Of a stretch of DNA of 8,837 nucleotides, positions 1 through 6,320 are shown in pieces. Position numbers and translations under genes: made by a program. The stretch's first letter is position 1. Each line of letters opens with the position of its first letter. A model generated the notes under the pieces. It was not told where the DNA came from and did not search any database. It was given only the letters and a program-made list of their open reading frames with translations. Source of the DNA: Gemmatimonadota bacterium (GTDB taxonomy: Bacteria > Gemmatimonadota > Gemmatimonadetes > Gemmatimonadales > Gemmatimonadaceae); assembly GCA_003222065.1 (NCBI GenBank), contig QHUV01000057.1:1-8837 (forward strand), read 5' to 3'.

Positions 1-962
1 CCGGCGATCGAGAGGGCGGTGTGCGCGAGCTCGAGGCGGCGATGATGGGCGCCGAACGCGCGAACGAACTCGATCTCGCTTCATCCCTCGCCGAGGAGAT
101 TGCGCGACTCGCTCCCGAAACGGTGCGCTTCCACCAGAAGCGCGTCGAGTACGCATTCCGGACCAACGACAAGCTCCGCCTTATCGAGGCATATCTTGCC
201 CTTGCCGGAGCGCTCTTGAATGCGAAGCAGGGAGAGAAGGCGCGCGCCGTGTATCAGCGGGTGCTCGACCTCTCACCGGATGACATCCGCGCTCAAGCGG
301 CGCTCGAGACCATTAGCGCGGAGCCGCCGCCGGTTGAGGCGCCGGCAGCACCGGCACGAAAGGTCTCGCCGCGGGGACCGTCGCCGTCACCGGTGCGCAC
401 GCGCAAGGGCGGTCCAGAGCCATCACCGGGCGATACTGGATTCGTGAATTTGGGTGAGTTGCTGCGCGACGATGGACCCAAGAGCACGCGCATGATCGTG
501 AACGAGGAAGAGCCGACAGGCGACGAGGAGGCCGACTTCGCGGACATGCTCAAGAAGTTCAAGCAGGGCATCGCTGAGAACGTTGCACAGGAGGATTACC
601 AGAGCCATTACGACCTGGGTGTCGCATTCAAGGAGATGGGACTCGTCGATGAGGCGGTGGCGGAATTTCAAAAGGCGCTAAAGGCGCCATCGAATCGGCT
701 GCCGACGTACGAGGCGCTCGGTCAATGCTTTATCGAGAAGCAGCAGAACGCCATCGCGTCGACGGTGTTGGCGCGGGCGCTCGGTGAGGGCGGTTACAGC
801 GACGAGGAGCTCGTTGGCATACTCTACCTGCTCGGGCGCGCCGCGCAGTCGCAGAAGCACTTTGAGGAGGCACTCGGCTATTATCAGCGTGTGTGCGTCG
901 TCAACATTGAATTCCGAGACGTGATCGAGCGAATCAAAGAGGTGGAGCGCGTGGGTCGATGA
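1..962 (+). CDS. TPR-repeat protein, 5' end outside the window
   Basis: The frame is open to the left edge (Gly-Asp-Arg-Glu-Gly-Gly precedes a GTG at 21), so the true start is probably upstream. Counting from base 21, residues about 56-98 form a TPR-like helical pair ending in Leu-Ser-Pro-Asp-Asp. Residues 99-138 are a Pro/Ala/Ser-rich linker. Residues 140-185 hold an acidic block (FVNLGELLRDD, then a Glu/Asp-rich stretch). Residues 193-295 carry further TPRs, the clearest being HYDLGVAFKEMGLVDEAVAEF. TPR proteins are scaffolds for protein contacts; no catalytic domain is visible. The stop overlaps the next start by 4 nt (ATGA at 959-962), implying co-translation with the prenyl synthase. The partner and process are unknown. 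An N-terminal signal or extra domain could lie outside the window. Confidence 0.9.
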   Translation, partial: GDREGGVRELEAAMMGAERANELDLASSLAEEIARLAPETVRFHQKRVEYAFRTNDKLRLIEAYLALAGALLNAKQGEKARAVYQRVLDLSPDDIRAQAALETISAEPPPVEAPAAPARKVSPRGPSPSPVRTRKGGPEPSPGDTGFVNLGELLRDDGPKSTRMIVNEEEPTGDEEADFADMLKKFKQGIAENVAQEDYQSHYDLGVAFKEMGLVDEAVAEFQKALKAPSNRLPTYEALGQCFIEKQQNAIASTVLARALGEGGYSDEELVGILYLLGRAAQSQKHFEEALGYYQRVCVVNIEFRDVIERIKEVERVGR

Positions 963-1963
963 CTACCGCGGCACGTCAGCGAACGCCTGTCACGGACGCT
1001 TTGCGGGCGATCCAGGGTCCTGTCCGCGATCGGCTCGAATTTGTCGTCGACGAGATGCATGCGATCGTCAGTTCGGATTTGCCGATGATCGAGCAGGTGA
1101 GTGCGCACTTGCTGCGAATGCGTGGCAAAATGTTTCGGCCGACGCTCACGCTACTGGCGAGCGCGGTATGCGGCGATCCTCAGCCACGCGCCATTCGTCT
1201 CGCCGCAGTCGTAGAGCTCATGCACCTGGCAACGTTGGTGCATGACGACTCAGTGGATCACTCGGTTCTCCGGCGCGGCCTTCCCACCGTCAACTCTCTC
1301 TTCAGTCACCAGGTGTCGGTGATTATGGGTGATTTCCTCTATACCCGAGCGCACGCGGCACTGGTGGATGTCGGAGACCTCGAGTTCTTGCGCATCCTGA
1401 CCACCGTCGCGAACGAGCTGACCATCGGAGAGATGCGACAACTCGCGGCTGTCGATGGGCTCGACTTCTCTGAAGATGATTATTTCGCGCTGATCAGGTC
1501 GAAGACGGCGGTTCTACTGTCGGCCGCCTGCGAGACCGGAGCGTTGTGCGGCGCCGCGCGATATCGATCTGCGCTGGCGCGTTATGGCGAGCGATTGGGA
1601 ATGGCTTTTCAGATCGCGGATGACATCCTGGACTACACGTCAGATTCGGCCGTGACCGGCAAGCCATCGGGGCTCGACCTGCGCGAGCACAAAGTCACCC
1701 TGCCGCTGATCGTCGCTCGGCCGGAGCTCACGGCGCAAGGTAGGCGTCGTGTGGAAGAGCTGTTCGCGACAGAGGACCCAGATGATCAACTCATCGGCGA
1801 CGTCGTTGCCATTGTTGCCGAGGCTGGCGGTCTCGATCGCGCTCATCGCCAGGGCGAGCGCTTTGCCCACGAAGCTGAGGAAGCCCTGGCACCACTTCCC
1901 GATAGTCCTGTCCGGTCGGCGCTGACGGACGCGATCTCCTACGTCATGGATCGGCGGTCCTAA
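959..1963 (+). CDS. Long-chain trans-polyprenyl diphosphate synthase (IspB/HepT-type)
   Basis: This 334-residue protein should condense isopentenyl diphosphate onto an allylic primer to build the isoprenoid side chain of a respiratory quinone, probably menaquinone. The first Asp-rich motif DDSVD is at residues 96-100 and the second, DDILD, at 221-225. The substrate-binding GKMFRP is at 56-61, GDFLYTR at 124-130, and GKPSGLDLREHKVTLPL, the usual post-motif block, at 234-250. Ala91, five residues before the first motif, is small. In this family a bulky residue there limits chain length, so a long product is expected, though exact length cannot be read. It is soluble and of normal family length. 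ATG 959 overlaps the upstream TGA, and an AGGTGGAG purine stretch lies roughly 10 nt before it. Its TAA shares one base with the next ATG. Confidence 0.95.
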   Translation: MTTAARQRTPVTDALRAIQGPVRDRLEFVVDEMHAIVSSDLPMIEQVSAHLLRMRGKMFRPTLTLLASAVCGDPQPRAIRLAAVVELMHLATLVHDDSVDHSVLRRGLPTVNSLFSHQVSVIMGDFLYTRAHAALVDVGDLEFLRILTTVANELTIGEMRQLAAVDGLDFSEDDYFALIRSKTAVLLSAACETGALCGAARYRSALARYGERLGMAFQIADDILDYTSDSAVTGKPSGLDLREHKVTLPLIVARPELTAQGRRRVEELFATEDPDDQLIGDVVAIVAEAGGLDRAHRQGERFAHEAEEALAPLPDSPVRSALTDAISYVMDRRS

Positions 1964-2250
1964 TGATTGGTCCCTCTCGTGGATCTTCGAAGCATCGGCC
2001 GGGGTTTCATGCCCTGGTCCTCTGCATTGGATTTGTTGTCGGAGGTACATTCACCCAGGTGGCGCGGCGCTTTCTGCCGGCCGGGGCGGTGAAGGAGTTT
2101 TTGACGACGGGTGTCACTCCTGAGCTGGGCCCATTGCACATCGACCTCGTAATCCTCAAGTTCGCTATTGGGCCGATTGCCTTGGATGTGTCTCTGCTCA
2201 GCCTCGTCGGCGTCCTGATCGCGTACCTGATCGCGCGTTCGCTCTTCTAG
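1963..2250 (+). CDS. DUF4321-like small membrane protein
   Basis: This 95-residue protein has two predicted membrane segments, about residues 15-32 (starting FHALVLCIGFVVGG) and 76-94 (SLLSLVGVLIAYLIA). They flank a loop with LTTGVTPELGPLHIDLVILKFAIG. The arrangement of an N-terminal GG-containing helix, a Gly-Pro...Asp-Leu...Lys-Phe loop and a terminal hydrophobic helix resembles the DUF4321 family of uncharacterised bacterial proteins. That assignment is from memory of the pattern and was not searched. The ATG shares its A with the TAA of the prenyl synthase (TAATG), so translation is probably coupled, and tatA follows after 8 nt. Function is unknown. Its place between a quinone-chain enzyme and a Tat component suggests an inner-membrane role but does not prove one. 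Confidence 0.8.
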   Translation: MIGPSRGSSKHRPGFHALVLCIGFVVGGTFTQVARRFLPAGAVKEFLTTGVTPELGPLHIDLVILKFAIGPIALDVSLLSLVGVLIAYLIARSLF

Positions 2251-2253
2251 GAG
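2249..2253 (+). promoter_or_regulatory. Shine-Dalgarno site of tatA
   Basis: AGGAG lies 5 nt before the tatA ATG and overlaps the TAG stop of the DUF4321 gene. It supports the tatA start and suggests that terminating ribosomes can reinitiate there. Confidence 0.75.
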
Positions 2254-2258
2254 AAGAT

Positions 2259-2531
2259 ATGAGTTTCGGAAACTTCGGCTTTACCGAAATGCTGATGCTC
2301 TTGGTCATCGTGCTCGTGCTATTTGGCGCGCGCCGGGTGCCGGAGATCGGCGCATCGATCGGGAAGGGTATTCGCGAATTCAAGCGCAACATTAGCGACG
2401 TCGATCGGCAGATCCGCGAGCCTGAGCCCGAACCCGACATACGGACCGAGCGCATTGCCGCCCCCGAACGCGAGACCGTCGCCCGTCGCGACGAGGAGAG
2501 CCGTCCCGAGCCCAAGCGCCTTCTGAACTGA
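2259..2531 (+). CDS. tatA: Twin-arginine translocase subunit TatA
   Basis: TatA multimerises around TatBC to let folded, twin-arginine-signal proteins cross the inner membrane. The 90-residue protein has the standard layout. A short N-terminal membrane helix (about residues 7-23, FTEMLMLLVIVLVLFGA) contains the acidic Glu10. The hinge follows as FGARRVPEIG, then an amphipathic helix (SIGKGIREFKRNI), then a charged, probably disordered tail rich in Glu/Pro/Arg. The Phe-Gly hinge fits TatA better than TatB, which usually has Gly-Pro there, although some phyla use a single bifunctional TatA/B. No tatB or tatC is visible in the window, so the rest of the translocase must be encoded elsewhere. It is the last gene before a terminator-like hairpin. 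Confidence 0.93.
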   Translation: MSFGNFGFTEMLMLLVIVLVLFGARRVPEIGASIGKGIREFKRNISDVDRQIREPEPEPDIRTERIAAPERETVARRDEESRPEPKRLLN

Positions 2532-2557
2532 CGCGATAGTTCGTGCCGCACCGAGGA

Positions 2558-2595
2558 GAGAAGAGTCCGGCCGCAAGCGCGACCGGACTCTTTTC
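2558..2595 (+). terminator. Rho-independent terminator after tatA
   Basis: A 10-bp perfect stem, AAGAGTCCGG (2561-2570) with CCGGACTCTT (2583-2592), encloses a 12-nt loop and runs into TTTT. It can be lengthened by three pairs at the base, one a G-T wobble. It starts 29 nt after the tatA stop. On the minus strand the same hairpin is followed by a weaker pyrimidine-rich stretch (CTCTCC), so it may also back up termination of the converging foldase gene. Confidence 0.85.
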
Positions 2596-2642
2596 ATGCG
2601 CGACTTCAAATCGACTTCTCGCGAGCGCCAGCGAGCGAGCGC

Positions 2643-2683
2643 AGTCGTAGTTAGGTTTGGCTTTGCCAAACCTAACTACGACT
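2643..2683. repeat. Perfect 19-bp palindrome with 3-nt loop at the foldase 3' end
   Basis: The left arm AGTCGTAGTTAGGTTTGGC (2643-2661) is followed by TTT (2662-2664) and then its exact reverse complement (2665-2683). The right arm covers the last codon and TAG stop (2676-2678) of the minus-strand foldase gene; the rest is intergenic. Neither strand shows a T-run after the stem, so it is not a classical Rho-independent terminator. It would still form a very stable RNA hairpin that could protect or define the foldase mRNA 3' end. Whether it is a dispersed repeat cannot be told from one copy. The adjacent 2601-2642 contains short GCGAGC and CGACTTC direct repeats and nothing else recognisable. 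Confidence 0.9.
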
Positions 2684-4511
2684 CGGCCCGCCGCTGCGAC
2701 GCGTTGATCAACTTTCGCCGGTCGTCGATCTTCGCGGACTGACGAACGTCCTGCAGGAACATCTGCACGCGTTGCTGCTGCAATTGCTGCATGCGTGCTT
2801 GTCGCTGCTGCGGTTGTTGCTTGAGCCACGCGGCGCTGTCGGCTTGCACGCGCTTGTCGACGCGCAAAACGAAGAGCGCGTCCGAGGTGCGGACGGGCGC
2901 GCTCACCGCCTGCACCGGCAGACCGAAGGCCGTGCCGACTGCTTCGTTGAATTGGCCGATGCCCGGCACGAATGTGCCGCGCGTGAACAGCGGCGAATGC
3001 TGAACCTCCAGCTTTTGCTGTGCGGCGGCGGCCTCCAGCCCGCTACTCGCTGCGGCGTCAGCTAGCTGCTGGGCCTTGGGTGCCAGCCGGTCCAACGCAC
3101 GCGCTCGCGCGACTTGATCGCGCACCGCGCTCTTCACGTTCTCGAATCGTGGCTCGCCGCCCTCCGAGATCGAATCCAGCCGAGCGAGGTAGTAGCCGCT
3201 CTCGTCATCGAACAGCTCACTCGTCTCGCCGACGTGCGCTCCGCCGAATGCCCAGGCACTGACACTGGGAATCGCGCGTCCGTCATAGCTCGCGGGCTCG
3301 TCCTCCGAAGCTACGATCTTAAGCGTTTGCAGGCCGAGCCTCTTCGCGGCTGTGTCGAGCTTTGCGCCCTGCTCGGCGTTGGCGGCGATTTTGGAGAGAT
3401 CGTCGGCCTTCTTGTCGATGCGCGCTTCATTCGAGTCGCTCGGCTGGATGCGCAGCAGAATGTGGTGCAGTGCCAGGGTGTCGCCCTTCCGGTCGTCGAC
3501 GCGAATGAGATGATACCCGAATTGCGTCAGCACGGGCTGAGAGATCTCGCCGACTTTGAGGGCGTACGCCGCGCTCTCGAATGGCGCGACGAAACGGCCC
3601 TTGGCCCCGCGACCAAGGTCGCCGCCGCGGGCACCGGATCCACTGTCGGCGGATTCGCGCTTGGCGACGTCCTCGAATTTGGCGCCCCCAACGATCTGGT
3701 TGCGAAGCGCCGTTGCGTGTTCTCTAATCGCCGCGCTATCCGCGGCGCTCACTACGCGCGGAATCTCGACCACGGTCAGTACGGCACGACCGGGCCGATG
3801 GAACTCGTCTTTGTGCTTGTCGAAGTAGGCCCGAAGATCGGCGTCGGAGATCGACTTTGTGGCAGCGCTGTCGACCTGTGGTCTAAACGCGACGAAGCTC
3901 GCCTGGGCGCTGTCATGTTGATCGCGCCAAATACGCCAGAGCTCAGCATCGGTGACGTAAATTCCGCTCGCGATTTGGTCGAGCAGCTTTCGACGCGGAA
4001 TCTCGGTCCGGTAATACTGCTCCAGATTAGCGAGCAATCCGGTCTGTTTCGCATACGAGCTCGAAAGAAGGCGCTGGTACTTCTGCATGTCGAACTGCCC
4101 CTCGGTTTGCAGCTCGGGAGCAGATTGGACCCAGGGTGGCGGCGCGAACGAAGCGTACTGTTTGATCTCGTCGTTCGTGACCACGATGCCGCGACGCTCG
4201 TACTGCTGTTGGAGTAGTACGTCCATCACCATGCGATCGAACGTGGCGTTTTGGATGCGGCGAATGTCGTCTTCCGACAGCGATCGGCCGCCGCCTTGCT
4301 GTTGATTCTGAATCTCTTCCTGGTACGTGCGGACGAAGTCGCTGTACCGGATCTCCTGACCGTTCACCTTCGCGACGGCGGTCGTCGGCGTTACGGTCGT
4401 GCGACCGAGCAGGCCTGACGTTTGAGCGAAAAGAAAGCCGCCGATGAACGCGCCAGCGATGACGATCCACACGATGATGACAAAACGCGCGCTCCGCATT
4501 TGTTGCAGCAC
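2676..4511 (-). CDS. PpiD/SurA-like membrane-anchored parvulin foldase
   Basis: This 611-residue protein probably helps exported proteins fold in the periplasm. With GTG 4511 as start it begins VLQQMRSARF, then a single membrane helix (about residues 8-27, VIIVWIVIAGAFIGGFLF) with no clear cleavage site, so it should be an inner-membrane protein facing the periplasm. Residues about 40-200 resemble the SurA/PpiD N-terminal chaperone domain (VAKVNGQEIRYSDF, then TFDRMVMDVLLQQQ-like helices). Residues about 236-340 form a parvulin-type domain with GGDLGRG, FVAPFESAAYALKVGEISQPV and FGYHLIRV. Residues 346-450 look like a second, degenerate parvulin unit starting LALHHILLRI. Residues 555-595 are Gln-rich and helical. 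The frame stays open to 4658, but that extension has no family character and lies beyond the Shine-Dalgarno. It is a single-gene unit, convergent with tatA. Prolyl isomerase activity is uncertain. Confidence 0.9.
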   Translation of the reverse strand: MLQQMRSARFVIIVWIVIAGAFIGGFLFAQTSGLLGRTTVTPTTAVAKVNGQEIRYSDFVRTYQEEIQNQQQGGGRSLSEDDIRRIQNATFDRMVMDVLLQQQYERRGIVVTNDEIKQYASFAPPPWVQSAPELQTEGQFDMQKYQRLLSSSYAKQTGLLANLEQYYRTEIPRRKLLDQIASGIYVTDAELWRIWRDQHDSAQASFVAFRPQVDSAATKSISDADLRAYFDKHKDEFHRPGRAVLTVVEIPRVVSAADSAAIREHATALRNQIVGGAKFEDVAKRESADSGSGARGGDLGRGAKGRFVAPFESAAYALKVGEISQPVLTQFGYHLIRVDDRKGDTLALHHILLRIQPSDSNEARIDKKADDLSKIAANAEQGAKLDTAAKRLGLQTLKIVASEDEPASYDGRAIPSVSAWAFGGAHVGETSELFDDESGYYLARLDSISEGGEPRFENVKSAVRDQVARARALDRLAPKAQQLADAAASSGLEAAAAQQKLEVQHSPLFTRGTFVPGIGQFNEAVGTAFGLPVQAVSAPVRTSDALFVLRVDKRVQADSAAWLKQQPQQRQARMQQLQQQRVQMFLQDVRQSAKIDDRRKLINASQRRAES

Positions 4512-4520
4512 GGGGCGATA

Positions 4521-4526
4521 CTCCTC
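4521..4526 (-). promoter_or_regulatory. Shine-Dalgarno site fixing the foldase start
   Basis: On the minus strand GAGGAG lies 9 nt before GTG 4511. The next in-frame ATG (4499) would be 21 nt away, and the upstream candidate at 4658 has no comparable site. This is the main reason for choosing GTG 4511. Confidence 0.7.
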
Positions 4527-4558
4527 AGAGGGAGGAAATAAGTAGGTAGAAGCTGTGA

Positions 4559-4588
4559 AAAGTACGAGCGCCGACGATGTAAAATCAA
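4559..4588 (-). promoter_or_regulatory. Putative sigma-70-type promoter of the foldase gene
   Basis: Minus-strand TTGATT (4588-4583) and TACTTT (4564-4559) are separated by 18 nt. Transcription would start near 4552, giving a leader of about 40 nt that contains the Shine-Dalgarno. Predicted by eye only. The consensus was taken from the general housekeeping sigma factor, which may differ in this phylum. Confidence 0.4.
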
Positions 4589-4608
4589 GTGAGCGCGGCA
4601 CTTCCTGA

Positions 4609-4638
4609 TTGACTTGTTCTGTTGGCGGAATGTATTTT
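4609..4638 (+). promoter_or_regulatory. Putative sigma-70-type promoter of the TPR-aroQ-pepP-accB-pilT run
   Basis: TTGACT (4609-4614) and TATTTT (4633-4638) are 18 nt apart, with TG directly before the -10 box. The start point would be near 4645, about 40 nt before ATG 4686. The -35 box lies 20 bp from that of the opposite foldase promoter. The TTG at 4614 overlaps this -35 box, which argues against it being the translation start. Confidence 0.45.
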
Positions 4639-4685
4639 CCCGGCTCCCGCCAGCCCAACCCGCAGTCCCATCCGACAGAAGCTCA

Positions 4686-6320
4686 ATGGCCGGTCCTTCG
4701 CGTATCGACGAGCTCCGGAAGAAATTCGACGAGAATCCTCGCCGGTATTTCGCGCCGCTCGCGAACGAATACAGGAAGATCGGCGATTTCGAGCAGGCCA
4801 TCTTCATCTGTCAGGAGTTTCTGCCGCAGCAGCCCGGACACATGAGTGGCCACATCGTGTACGGACAGGCTCTTTTCGAATCCGGCCGGCACGATGAGGC
4901 GCGAAGTGTTTTCGAAACAGCGCTCGCGCTCGATCCAGAGAATCTGATCGCGCTACGCCACCTCGGCGACATCGCGCGCGCTCACGGCGACAACGAGACT
5001 GCAAGAGGATGGTACCGCCGAGTACTCGAATCTGATCCACGAAACGAGGAAATTGCCGGAATTCTGACCGCGCTCGACACTGATGACTCATCGGCGCACG
5101 TGCCCGCCACGTCAGTGCCAAGCGAGGCCGCGCCAGTCGCCGGGGCCGCCGCTCCGCCGTTGGCGATTCAATCCGCCGCAGACGCCGCCCATGGCGTCGA
5201 AAGCGAGCCCAACCCGATAGCTGATCGGAGCGTCATCGCGTCGCCCGCTGCTGCGCCCGCCGAAAGCAGTTTCGACGATCTGGCCAAACTCTTCACAACG
5301 GCGTCGTCCGCCCCTCCGAGCTCGGCCTCAGACGGCGCGCTCGAGCTCATTCACGAAGGGGAAGACATACTCGGCGGTTCGGACGACGATAGCAGAGGAC
5401 GTGCGCCAAGCGCTGCCGGGTCGCATGGGCTTCCTGGCGGCGACGAGACGTTCCCTGGCTCATCGGATGGCGCCGGTGGCTTTCAGCCCGCCTTCCTCGA
5501 AGGCCTAACGACGTCCGAGTCAGCGACGCCGCCTCCCTCCGCGGCCGAGCCCGCACGCCCCGCAACGTCAGGGGCAGATTCGTCAGGCGGTGCGAGCTCC
5601 GCCTTCGTCACCGAGACGATGGCGGAGTTGTACGTTCAGCAAGGCCACCTCGACCAAGCGATCGAGGTCTACCGGAAGCTCGTGAGCCTCCAGCCTAACG
5701 ACGTGGCGTTGGCTGGACGATTGCGCGAGATCGAGGCGAAGGCCGCGCAAGCCGCGCGGCGCGCAACCGAGCCCGCGCCGGCGCGCAGTCCGGTAGTCGA
5801 AGCGGGTCCTACTATCCGCGACTTTCTCGGCTCGATCGCCGAGTTTCGCCCTCGATCGGCGCCGGCACCGGATGATGCGCCTCACGCCGCCGTGCCTGCG
5901 CCGGCACCCTCGCGGGTGACCGAGCCACGCGCCGAGCCGCGTCACGAAACCACGGTCGGCGGCTCACTGCGCAACCTCTTCGCGGATGCCGAGCGCCAAG
6001 GCAGGGCTGACGATATCAGGCCATCGAGTCGTGATGGTACGGCACCGCGGGAAATGGCGGATGAGGCGTCATCGTCTATTCGTGGACGCCCATCCACACC
6101 GGCGGCGACTGAGTTGTCGCTCGATCATGTCTTTCGGCACGCGACACCGGCGGCCGGGACCGGCAAGCAGTCGTCGTTCTCATTCGACCAGTTTTTCTCA
6201 CAACAAGCGCAACAGGACGTTGGCGCCTCGGACGCGGAGCCTTCCTCGGAAGCAAGCGCGGGACTCAGCGACGACATTCAGCAGTTCAATGCGTGGCTTG
6301 AAGGGTTGAAGAAGACGTGA
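4686..6320 (+). CDS. TPR protein with long disordered, motif-bearing tail
   Basis: A 544-residue protein with no recognised enzymatic domain. Residues 20-121 hold about three TPRs (YFAPLANEYRKIGDFEQAI, then ALFESGRHDEARSVFETAL, then IARAHGDNETARGWYRRVL). Residues about 130-300 are Ala/Pro/Ser-rich and probably unstructured. Residues about 307-350 add a TPR-like pair (MAELYVQQGHLDQAIEVYRKL). The rest is again low complexity, punctuated by short hydrophobic motifs (TIRDFL 376-381, SLRNLF 427-432, SLDHVF 478-483, SFDQFF 499-504), and ends in DIQQFNAWLEGLKKT. It has no signal peptide or membrane helix, so it is likely a cytoplasmic scaffold. ATG 4686 is preferred because the TPR fold begins just after it and the upstream 24 codons overlap the promoter. 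No strong Shine-Dalgarno is seen. Its TGA overlaps the aroQ GTG by 4 nt. A link to type IV pili is possible because pilT is downstream, but this is inference. Confidence 0.85.
   Translation: MAGPSRIDELRKKFDENPRRYFAPLANEYRKIGDFEQAIFICQEFLPQQPGHMSGHIVYGQALFESGRHDEARSVFETALALDPENLIALRHLGDIARAHGDNETARGWYRRVLESDPRNEEIAGILTALDTDDSSAHVPATSVPSEAAPVAGAAAPPLAIQSAADAAHGVESEPNPIADRSVIASPAAAPAESSFDDLAKLFTTASSAPPSSASDGALELIHEGEDILGGSDDDSRGRAPSAAGSHGLPGGDETFPGSSDGAGGFQPAFLEGLTTSESATPPPSAAEPARPATSGADSSGGASSAFVTETMAELYVQQGHLDQAIEVYRKLVSLQPNDVALAGRLREIEAKAAQAARRATEPAPARSPVVEAGPTIRDFLGSIAEFRPRSAPAPDDAPHAAVPAPAPSRVTEPRAEPRHETTVGGSLRNLFADAERQGRADDIRPSSRDGTAPREMADEASSSIRGRPSTPAATELSLDHVFRHATPAAGTGKQSSFSFDQFFSQQAQQDVGASDAEPSSEASAGLSDDIQQFNAWLEGLKKT

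Noticed and set aside
2643..2683. Perfect hairpin as a Rho-independent terminator
   Set aside because: No T-run follows the stem on either strand. It was kept as a palindrome of unknown role rather than called a terminator.
3114..4217. A 367-codon plus-strand open frame antisense to the foldase gene
   Set aside because: It mirrors a strongly supported parvulin-family gene. Its translation shows no domain or coherent motif, and long antisense frames are common in GC-rich DNA.
4512..4658. N-terminal extension of the foldase to ATG 4658
   Set aside because: The extra 49 residues precede the membrane anchor, lack family character and cover the likely promoter. GTG 4511 has a good Shine-Dalgarno.
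4614..4685. TTG 4614 as start of the second TPR protein
   Set aside because: It lies in the putative -35 box, encodes a non-conserved Pro-rich stretch and uses a rare start codon. ATG 4686 begins just before the TPR fold.
5859..5908. Direct repeat GCGCCGGCACC (5859-5869 and 5898-5908)
   Set aside because: It lies in an Ala/Pro-rich linker where low-complexity codons repeat by chance; there is no array and no regular spacing.
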